Shown here one piece after another: positions 1 through 5,914 of a DNA stretch of 5,914 nt. The stretch is taken from positions 1-5,914 of the forward strand of contig JBAYVQ010000060.1 in the NCBI GenBank assembly GCA_041674565.1. The letters run 5' to 3'. Under the pieces are notes generated by a model. It saw only the letters and a list, made by a program, of their open reading frames with translations. It had not been told where the DNA came from and did not search any database. The position numbers and the translations under genes were made by a program. The stretch is from CALMFT01 sp041674565 (lineage in GTDB: Bacteria > Patescibacteriota > Gracilibacteria > Absconditabacterales > Absconditicoccaceae). Position 1 is the first letter of the stretch; each line of letters begins with the position of its first letter.

Positions 1-1862
1 TACAAGCACAAACTGAAGGAGCAACGCCCCTACAGCAAAAACTCGCTAGATTTTCTAAACAAGTAGGTATTATCGTGGGCATCATATCACTGGGTATTTT
101 TGCATTGGGACGATGGCAAGGCAAGCCCATTTACGATATGTTTTTTATTGTCGTGAGCCTGGCAGTGAGCAGCATCCCAGAATGATTGATAGCAGTAGTT
201 ACTATCACACTTGCGCTTAGTACCCAAAAGTTATTCAAGCGCAAAGCGCTCGTAAGGAAAATAAAATCTATCGAGTCGCTGGGCACCACCACCGTAATTT
301 GCACTGACAAAACAGGAACACTCACCCAAAATCATATGACGGTTACGGATGTATTTATCGGATGAAGTGCCTTTGGACGAAATGGACAAGCGGTAGTGCC
401 AATAGATATACACCCCGATCACTTCAATACGCTATGTGAGATTATTACTTATTGCAACAATGCGGCCTTACCCAATGTCGGAGATCCCACAGAGATAGCA
501 CTACTGGAGATGACAAAGCATATGCAACTCCCCACAAAAGCAAGGATCTGAGAGATACCATTTGATAGCGATACCAAGTATATGGTAACCCAATATACAG
601 AGGTTGATTTTATGAAAGGGTCAGTAGAGCATGTACTAAAACTATGTGATACAGTACTACGAAATAATGAAATAATCTGACTCAACGAAGATATCCAGAA
701 AAAAATCCTTGAGCAAAATGATAGTTATGCACGAAGTGCTATCAGAGTGCTAGGGTGTGCTTACAAAGACAAACAATCCGAGCATTATACCTTTGTGGGT
801 ATGGTAGGTATGATAGACCCACCCAGAGAAGAAGTCCCCCAAGCTATCCAAGAATGTTACGACGCAGGCATTAGAGTTATTATGATAACCTGAGACCACT
901 TACTGACCGCACAAGCTATTGCTTCTCAGATAGGTCTAGTCTGACAGGCTATGGAATGAGCTGCATTTGAAGCAGCGACGAACAAGTCAGAAATCCTTCA
1001 AAATACTAACATCTTCGCAAGAGTAACTCCTGCACAAAAAGTAATGATTTGCGAATGACTTAAACAACTGGGGCATCACGTAGTCATGACGGGAGATGGA
1101 GTGAACGATGCCGCCGCACTCAAAGCTGCAGACATAGGATTCGCTATGGGTATCACAGGTACAGAAGTAACTAAAGATGCATCTGACATTGTGCTGCTGG
1201 ATGACAATTTTGCTACCATTGTGAACACCATCAGAGAAGGAAGAGTCGTCTATGCCAATATCAAAAAGTTTATCAAATTCATGCTCGCGGTCAATTTTGA
1301 TGAAATGATCAGAGTAGTGTTCAATTTCTTTGTAGGACTGCCAGTACCCATGACAGCTATCCAAATATTGTGGATCAATCTTGTTACCGACAGCCTACCC
1401 ACACTCGCCCTTGGATTTGACGAAGGTGACAGCGATATCATGAAACAAAAACCCAGGGATCCCAAAGAATCATTGTTGCATGGCTCACGAGTATACATTA
1501 TAGGAGCATCAGTGATAGCAGCAACGATAGGTATCTGCTTATTTATCTATAAATACAATACCGAGTGATTGGAAGTAGCAAGAACTATGAGTGTGGTATC
1601 TGCGGTATGCTTTGAGATGTTTTTGATCTTTTCAGTAAGAGACGTAAACAAACCGCTGCGAAGCATCAAACCAAATCGATACCTTATCGGATCAGTCATA
1701 CTTGTGCTCACCCTACAATTTACTATCATCTATAGTACGCGAGGCAGGCATTTTGATTTCGTGCCGCTCAGTACACAAGACATCCTGATATGTGTCGGAG
1801 CATGATTGGTTGGTACCTTGTTTTTCGAACTCAAAAAACTACTCTTGCGCAAGCGTTCATAA
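1..1862 (+). CDS. P2-type cation (Ca2+-like) transporting ATPase, 5' partial
   Basis: The reading frame enters at base 3 and stops at TAA 1860-1862, giving 619 visible residues under UGA=Gly. Family members have about 880-900, so the actuator domain and M1-M2 lie upstream; the visible part starts just before M3 (TPLQQKL-RFSK). The motifs come in the right order: M4 SSIPEGL (about residues 56-62), phosphorylation loop CTDKTGTLTQN with the catalytic Asp at residue 102, N-domain GDPTEIALL and KGSVE, MIDPPREEV, TGDH (296-299), GDGVND (364-369), and LDDNFATIV. M5 keeps N431 and E434, and M6 keeps N459, T462 and D463. With Glu60 of PEGL these match the Ca2+ ligands of SERCA-type pumps. M7-M10 follow and the protein ends in a basic tail. 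It should use ATP to move Ca2+ (possibly another cation) out across the membrane. Ten in-frame TGA codons (183, 363, 549, 678, 891, 942, 957, 1056, 1566, 1803) read as Gly, including those in PEGL and TGDH. The family is certain; the ion is inferred. sua5 follows 28 bases downstream. Confidence 0.95.
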
Positions 1863-1890
1863 TACTATTTTACACTATTGCCACAAGACC
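1863..1890 (+). other. Short ATPase-sua5 gap, no promoter or terminator seen
   Basis: Twenty-eight bases separate the TAA of the ATPase from the GTG of sua5. There is no hairpin with a T-run, no convincing -35/-10 pair and no purine-rich ribosome-binding site. Co-transcription from the ATPase side is the simplest reading. Confidence 0.5.
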
Positions 1891-2907
1891 GTGTTTGATA
1901 CACAGATACTTTTGCCACAATCCGAATCCATCCTGTATGCTACACAACTACTGCAGCAGTGAGAAATCGTAGCTATCCCCACCGAGACCATCTATGGTCT
2001 TTTTGCAGATGCCACCAATCCCGCAGCGGTCCAAAAGATATTTGATGCAAAGCAAAGACCAGCAGACAATCCCCTGATCATACACTTGGCGCAAGGACAA
2101 GATATTTCGCCGTATGCTACTATCTCCCACCCACTAGAACAACTTTTGATTGATACGCTCATGCCCTGACCATTCACTTTGGTCTTACCCAAAAAAGATA
2201 TCATACCAGACATCACCACATGATGACTAGATACAGTGTGTGTGAGGATTCCTGATAATCAGATTATTCAGGACATCATCCGTAAGACTGGTAAACCACT
2301 TGCTGGACCAAGCGCCAACACTTCAGGCAGACCGAGTCCTACATCAGCTCAGATGGTTTATCACGATATGCAATGACGCATACCACTGATTATTGATGGA
2401 TGATCTAGCCACATTGGTATAGAGTCTACTGTAGTCAAAGTCATACCTTCAACATCAGGTCAACCAACTATGGTCAAAATCTTGAGACCAGGTATTATCA
2501 CACGCGAAGATATACAAGAAATAATCTGAGACACAGCGTTGGTAGTGTACGCCGACCAAACCGTCAACGAATCTCCTGGCAGTAGATACAGACACTACGC
2601 CCCCCAAGCCAACGTATACTTATGGGATGAAACAAATATATCATACTCAGCACACGAACAAGACAATACGGCAATCGTTGGTACGCAAGAGTTTCTTGAC
2701 GAGCTTCATCCCGATATCATCGCAAGATCAATGTTGTTATCCTTGTGATCTATCAACAATCTGAGTATCTGTGCTCATCATTTGTATCAACACTATGCAA
2801 AGTGTGATCAAGAAAACATCCAACGCATCTATATCCAGGCATTGCCAGAACAAGGTATTGGTTATGCGCTCATGAACAGGATAAGGAAAAGTATTTCTAG
2901 AAAATAA
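1891..2907 (+). CDS. sua5: Sua5/YrdC/TsaC threonylcarbamoyl-AMP synthase (two-domain form)
   Basis: It makes threonylcarbamoyl-AMP from Thr, bicarbonate and ATP, the first step of cytoplasmic t6A37 synthesis on ANN-decoding tRNAs. Translated with UGA=Gly it has 338 residues, the normal length for the two-domain form. The YrdC domain shows GEIVAIPTETIYGLFADA (about 24-41), the KxR site as AKQRPADNPL (K54, R56), PGPFTLVLP (93-101), RIP, GPSANTSGRPSPT (S141, N143) and DGG-SHIGIESTVV (S179, T180). The linker SPGSRYRHYAP (228-238) and a C-terminal Sua5 domain ending LPEQGIGYALMNRIRKS follow. The start is GTG 1891, chosen because it leaves the usual ~23 residues before the conserved GEIVAIPTE; no ATG lies suitably upstream, and TTG 1912 would cut the first helix. 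No clear Shine-Dalgarno is seen. Eight TGA codons (1960, 2167, 2221, 2224, 2374, 2401, 2527, 2746) make up 8 of 21 glycines. The linker has Ser where many homologues have Met. Stop is TAA. Probably in an operon with the upstream ATPase. Confidence 0.95.
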
Positions 2908-2912
2908 TTACT

Positions 2913-3425
2913 CTATTTCTTGAGAGGCTTTTGGTAGTACAAAATAACCACTCGTTTATCACCTATAGCACCTACCCCTATCATATTATAGGTATTGCTC
3001 AATAGTATATCGTTGTGAGCAGTGCTTTTTTTAAATGTCTCGAGAGCTTGCTTTGCAGTTTTTGCGTTAGCGATAACTTCTCACCAAAATGAAGATGGAA
3101 ATCCAGCCTTAGTTAGTCTATATCCAGTATCTTTACCTTGTTTATCATCATGACTAAATCGCTTATTATCCACCAAGTATTGCGCATACGATCTAGCGAC
3201 ACTAGCGACACCGACATGATGTTGTAGGATTTTTTTGCCTTTTTGCTTTCTGTACTGAGCTATGGCAGTCAGTAACTCTTGCTCTGCTGTATTGAGACCA
3301 GTATTGGTCCCAGTGCTTACTACTTTGTTTACAGCGGGTTTTGGTGCCTGAAGTATTTTTGCCTGTGCTCCAGCAAACAATCATCACAGCACAATCATAC
3401 AAACAATAAGTATCCTAATATTCAT
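2913..3425 (-). CDS. Secreted CAP/SCP-domain protein
   Basis: The protein has 170 residues: ATG at 3425-3423, TAG stop at 2915-2913. The N-terminus is a textbook signal peptide: MNIRILIVCMIVLGG, then LFAGAQA with a likely signal peptidase I cut after A22 (AQA|K). No lipobox cysteine is placed for a lipoprotein. A short Pro/Thr linker leads to a CAP (cysteine-rich secretory/SCP-like) domain at about residues 50-170: RKQKGKKILQHH, then FSHDDKQGKD (H92), GEVIANAKTAKQALE (E116), the STAHNDILLS helix (H137), and the C-terminal YNMIGVGAIGDK...VVILYYQKPL strands. The two His and the Glu match the usual CAP cavity residues. Bacterial CAP proteins are extracellular or wall-associated and mostly of unknown activity, so I assign no reaction. 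Three TGA=Gly codons are needed: a tandem pair in the signal peptide (3384-3386 and 3381-3383) and G115 of the GE motif (3081-3083). Its own promoter lies in the 62-base gap after comEC, though read-through from comEC is possible. Confidence 0.88.
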
Positions 3426-3451
3426 GATATGCGAATAGATAAATATGGTCT

Positions 3452-3480
3452 ATCATAGCAAAAGTAGACGCTAAAATCAA
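3452..3480 (-). promoter_or_regulatory. Sigma-70 promoter with extended -10 for the CAP gene
   Basis: Reading the minus strand, TTGATT (3480-3475) and TATGAT (3457-3452) are 17 bp apart, and TGC directly before the -10 makes an extended -10 (TGnTATGAT). A start near 3445 would leave about 20 nt before ATG 3425. It lies wholly between the comEC stop and the CAP start, so the CAP gene can be expressed independently of comEC. No Shine-Dalgarno appears in the predicted leader. Confidence 0.7.
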
Positions 3481-3487
3481 TAGAGCT

Positions 3488-4927
3488 TTATATAACCGTA
3501 CGACTACCCCTATCCATATATCGTAGCACATATCAGCACAGCATCACCATGAGAAACTTTGCAAACACATGAGAAGTCAGTACTCGATAACCATGTCCAT
3601 TGATCCAATCTGACATATGATATATAATCTGAAGCAACCACGATACCCCAGCAGTTAACGTGTCAGCTCCTCGTATGCCATGCAAGGCAAACGTCAACAC
3701 GCCACCCACCATGATAATGGGCACTAAGGGTATGATGATGATATTACCAACTAAACCAGTCAGATTATAGGATCATGAAAATAAGAGTAGAACTGGCAAT
3801 ACACCAAGTGTAGCACCCAGAGTAGGCACGATATAGTTGCCGATACCGCTATAACACCAGCGTATAAGTATATGCGGTTTCTCAACAGATCGGCTCGCAC
3901 GCTTGTATTGCCACCAATTACTCAAGACAATAACCCCTGTCACCGCCGCAAAGCTCAAGACAAATCCCATGTCATAGAGCAGATAGTATGGATTTTGTAA
4001 CAACATCACGACCATCACGATAGCGACAATTCTCAAGCTATCCACCATCCTACCCGCAAATAGTGCTACCAATCATAACAACCCCATCAAGACAGCTCTC
4101 ACGACGCTACTATCAGCACCGCAGAGCATACCATACAACACTATACCCCCTGCAATCAAACATAATCTCATATAGTATGGCACTCGGCACAACAATCGTC
4201 CCAAAAAAATACTTACCATCATGACGTTGCCACCGCTCACCGCTATCAGATGCACCAATCCAGAACTAATAAATCCATCATACTGTTCTTTGGGAATACC
4301 GCGCTTGGATCCCACCAGCATGCCATGCAAAAGTCAGGCCTCCGCACTAGTGCCAAACACCGTAGCAATTTGTTTACTTACCCAGTTCCTCATACGAAAT
4401 ACGATACTAGTCTTGGATCAATGGTTGACATCAACCCTTAGCGCCTGCAACTGCCCAGCATATCATTTCATTTTCAACCATCTGCCGTAATCAAACATAC
4501 CCAGTAGTTGTTTTTTGGTTGTGTCAGCCCACTGGACCTTTCACGATACTCTCACGGTTTGGCCTATATCTACCACGGCATCACTCTTGAGCACTCGACT
4601 CCTTCATACTGCATCTTCAAATTCATACTGCCCTTGTTTGGTATGATTGAGTATCACACCAGTTGTCAAAATAGTTTGAGTTTTTGCGTCTCCCAACATG
4701 CTAGTATATCTCATATCATGTATCCACACGCTCATTACAGCAGCAGAGACCACTACCAAAGTATACAGTAACCTTCAGATTATTTCTTCTTTACACAATC
4801 GGATCCAGGCACATTGCACGATAATCATTATACACAAGATACCCCATAGATCGTGCGTGAAACTATAGTAGCCGATACTTATCAAAAATAATACGAGTCA
4901 TCAGATCATGGAAATCCCCATATCCAT
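3488..4927 (-). CDS. comEC: ComEC/Rec2-family DNA-uptake channel, short form
   Basis: The polytopic membrane protein has 479 residues with UGA=Gly (ATG 4927-4925, TAA 3490-3488). Order: three hydrophobic segments (to about residue 75), an OB-like DUF4131 region (about 75-190) with VSGKV and FDYGRWLKMKGY, then the Competence domain: GLLHGMLVGSKRGIP, SSGLVHLIAVSGGNV (about 222-236), RAVLMGLLG, DSLRIVA...LLQNPYYLLYDMGFVLSFAAVTG and NLTGLVGNIIIIPLVPI. The family imports single-stranded DNA across the cytoplasmic membrane in natural transformation. The C-terminal metallo-beta-lactamase domain of long ComEC proteins is absent: the protein ends soon after the last membrane segments, at MDRGSRTVI. 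ATG 4927 is the first possible start after the upstream in-frame TAA (4999-4997). ATG 4921 is an alternative, with GAGAG six bases before it. Eleven TGA=Gly codons lie at + strand TCA positions 3533, 3773, 4073, 4334, 4418, 4463, 4541, 4604, 4775, 4898 and 4901. No other competence gene is in view. Confidence 0.93.
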
Positions 4928-4959
4928 CTCTCAGTAAAATACAAAGACAAAAGAAAGAA

Positions 4960-4988
4960 AAAATAATCTGAATCCAGAAATTTGACAA
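4960..4988 (-). promoter_or_regulatory. Candidate comEC promoter, overlapping the divergent -35
   Basis: On the minus strand TTGTCA (4988-4983, 5 of 6 to consensus) is followed after 17 bp by TATTTT (4965-4960, 4 of 6). A start near 4953 would give a leader of about 26 nt to ATG 4927. The -35 shares five base pairs with the -35 of the opposite gene 5 promoter, because TTTGACAAA is nearly symmetrical. The -10 is weak, so this is a suggestion. Confidence 0.4.
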
Positions 4989-5010
4989 ATATATTGTTAG
5001 CGGTTATAAT
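4982..5010 (+). promoter_or_regulatory. Perfect-consensus sigma-70 promoter for the repeat protein
   Basis: TTGACA at 4982-4987 and TATAAT at 5005-5010 are separated by exactly 17 bp, the full consensus in both hexamers and spacing. A start near 5017 would give a leader of about 28 nt before ATG 5045. It lies in the only divergent intergenic region of the window and points at gene 5. The assignment is from sequence only. Confidence 0.85.
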
Positions 5011-5026
5011 CCACACAATCACTATT

Positions 5027-5042
5027 TATACATATTTGTATA
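5027..5042. promoter_or_regulatory. 6-bp inverted repeat just before the gene 5 start
   Basis: TATACA (5027-5032), the loop TATT, then TGTATA (5037-5042) form a perfect inverted repeat ending two bases before ATG 5045, where a ribosome-binding site would normally be. It lies about 10 bases downstream of the predicted transcription start. It could be a repressor operator or a small hairpin in the leader, but A/T-rich DNA makes such palindromes by chance and six A/T-heavy pairs are a weak stem. Confidence 0.35.
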
Positions 5043-5044
5043 TT

Positions 5045-5914
5045 ATGAAACTATTTTCTTGGTTGGCACCTGAAGTATTGGAGCAAACTCCTAGCCCAAC
5101 AGACAAATTGTGATCTGATCAGGTACTCAATACCGCAGACGAGTTAAGCCAACTTGCTCTAGCCGAATATAAAGAAATCACGGACGCAACGCAAAAAAAT
5201 CTCAATGCACTTATTAGAGATATTTTTGTGAATTTTCTCAATGATGCAGACATGAGATCCATTACTTCGACAGACGCCAAGAAATACCTTGCAGTTGCAC
5301 AAAGAGATACCAACTTCACACAGTACATCAATAGACAATGATTGACATACAATGGACAAGAATTAAGTAGCATGACTCTCAAAAAGAAAATCATGACTGC
5401 AATGATGCAAGCATTACTCAATGTTTGTTGTGATAAAGACGAAGATCTCAGGACTATAGCAGAAAAATTTCCCTATTCAGTAGACGGGACCTATGGTCCA
5501 AACACCTACTATGTACTTAAGTCTTGGTACGAAAGTGTACACGGTTGAGCAACTTTTGATGGCAAGATAACCAAAACATTGATGGAGAGTCTCTTAGCGG
5601 AGGCAACTAGCACTGATGTTGATGTAGTAACAACTACGCCTGATACTAAACCTGATGTGGTAACAACTACACCTGATACTAAACCTGATGTAGTAACAAC
5701 TACACCTGATACTAAACCTGATGTGGTAACAACTACACCTGATACTAAACCTGATGTGGTAACAACTACACCTGATACTAAACCTGATGTGGTAACAACT
5801 ACACCTGATACTAAACCTGATGTAGTAACAACTACACCTGATACTAAACCTGATGTAGTAACAACTACACCTGATACTAAACCTGATGTAGTAACAACTA
5901 CACCTGATACTAAA
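5045..5914 (+). CDS. Repeat protein with peptidoglycan-binding-like segment, 3' partial
   Basis: I do not recognise this protein as a whole. ATG 5045 opens a frame that runs through the window end: 290 residues visible, no stop reached. The first ~120 residues are mostly charged and helical-looking, with no signal peptide or membrane segment (MKLFSWLAPEVLEQTPS). Residues about 125-185 resemble a PG_binding_1 fold: a helix (LLNVCCDKDEDLRTIAEKF), then VDGTYGPNTYYVLKSWYESV and a second half-repeat FDGKITKTLMESLL. The VDG-xxGPxT-xxVLK-W pattern is the family signature, though divergent. From residue 193 the chain is a perfect 11-residue repeat, DVVTTTPDTKP. Three TGA=Gly codons are needed (5111, 5339, 5546). 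A consensus promoter sits 35 bases before the ATG; no Shine-Dalgarno is visible. A surface or wall-linked role with the repeat as an extended stalk is an inference, weakened by the lack of a signal peptide. The missing C-terminus may hold the anchor or effector domain. Confidence 0.82.
5621..5914 (+). repeat. 33-bp in-frame tandem repeat array (11-aa DVVTTTPDTKP)
   Basis: Eight complete 33-bp units start at 5621, 5654, 5687, 5720, 5753, 5786, 5819 and 5852. A ninth starts at 5885 and is cut after 30 bases by the window end. Each encodes DVVTTTPDTKP. The units differ only at the second codon (GTA or GTG, both Val; order A,G,A,G,G,G,A,A,A) and in unit 1 at one Thr codon (ACG instead of ACA). 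All differences are synonymous, so the protein repeat is identical in every visible copy. The unit length keeps frame, so copy-number change would lengthen or shorten the protein without breaking it. The composition (Thr, Pro, Asp, Lys, Val) suggests an extended, unstructured linker. Confidence 0.98.

Noticed and set aside
1086..1568. A separate small gene beginning at ATG 1086
   Set aside because: It is the C-terminal hinge and M5-M7 part of the ATPase, delimited only by in-frame TGA codons.
1844..1853. 10-bp palindrome CTTGCGCAAG near the end of the ATPase gene
   Set aside because: It lies inside coding sequence (Leu-Leu-Arg-Lys), has no loop and no following T-run, so it is not a terminator. 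A chance palindrome is the simplest explanation.
1..1862. ATPase as a pseudogene with many nonsense mutations
   Set aside because: The breaks are all TGA, never in-frame TAA or TAG before the end, with no frameshift, and they sit at conserved glycines. The same holds in four neighbouring genes.
4221..4771. Plus-strand open frames of 60-90 codons opposite comEC
   Set aside because: They overlap a well-supported minus-strand gene, show no domain motif and have no promoter or ribosome-binding site; they are shadows.
5119..5421. Minus-strand open frame of about 100 codons opposite the repeat protein gene
   Set aside because: The plus-strand frame has a consensus promoter, a recognisable PG-binding-like segment and an in-frame repeat. 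The minus frame has no recognisable motif.
1..5914. UGA read as tryptophan (code 4) or as selenocysteine
   Set aside because: Trp would give PEWL, TWDH and PWPFT in motifs that need Gly, while normal TGG codons serve for Trp. Thirty-five sites across unrelated families are too many for selenocysteine.
5621..5914. CRISPR array
   Set aside because: The 33-bp units are directly adjacent with no spacers, stay in frame and encode an identical peptide.
1..5914. tRNA, rRNA, insertion sequence or prophage elements
   Set aside because: The window is almost fully occupied by the five genes, and I saw no cloverleaf, transposase motif or flanking inverted repeats in the gaps.

Overview
The window comes from a bacterium that reads UGA as glycine (genetic code 25), the hallmark of the Absconditabacteria (SR1) / Gracilibacteria (BD1-5) branch of the Patescibacteria (CPR). 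With UGA as stop, every long gene here breaks into short pieces. With UGA as glycine, five intact reading frames appear, holding 35 in-frame UGA codons by my hand count. Many of these fall on glycines that are near-invariant in their families: PEGL and TGDH of the P-type ATPase, the PGPFTLVLP and DGGSS-IGIESTVV segments of Sua5, GE-IA of the CAP domain. The four genes whose ends are visible stop at UAA, UAA, UAG and UAA; none stops at UGA. Which of the two phyla this is cannot be settled from the window. Layout, left to right: (1) 1-1862 (+), the C-terminal two thirds of a P2-type (Ca2+-like) cation-transporting ATPase, cut by the window start. (2) 1891-2907 (+), a full-length two-domain Sua5 threonylcarbamoyl-AMP synthase for tRNA t6A, 28 bases after the ATPase and probably co-transcribed with it. 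(3) 2913-3425 (-), a small secreted CAP/SCP-domain protein with a clear signal peptide and its own good promoter; it converges on sua5 with only 5 bases between the stop codons. (4) 3488-4927 (-), a short ComEC/Rec2 DNA-uptake channel without the C-terminal metallo-beta-lactamase domain, upstream of the CAP gene on the same strand. (5) 5045 to the window end (+), an unrecognised protein with a peptidoglycan-binding-like segment followed by a tandem array of an 11-residue Thr/Pro/Asp repeat encoded by 33-bp units. The array runs off the window. The 117-base divergent spacer between comEC and gene 5 holds a perfect-consensus sigma-70 promoter (TTGACA, 17 bp, TATAAT) for gene 5. Its -35 overlaps a plausible divergent -35 for comEC, and a 6-bp palindrome sits directly before the gene 5 start. 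The predicted leaders are short (about 20-28 nt), and most starts lack a visible Shine-Dalgarno sequence. Functionally the window mixes housekeeping (ion transport, tRNA modification) with cell-surface and DNA-uptake functions (ComEC, CAP, repeat protein). DNA import fits a CPR cell that depends on others for nucleotides, but no defence locus, mobile element, RNA gene or CRISPR array is visible. The most notable points are the dense UGA-glycine recoding and the recently expanded, synonymous-only repeat array behind a consensus promoter.
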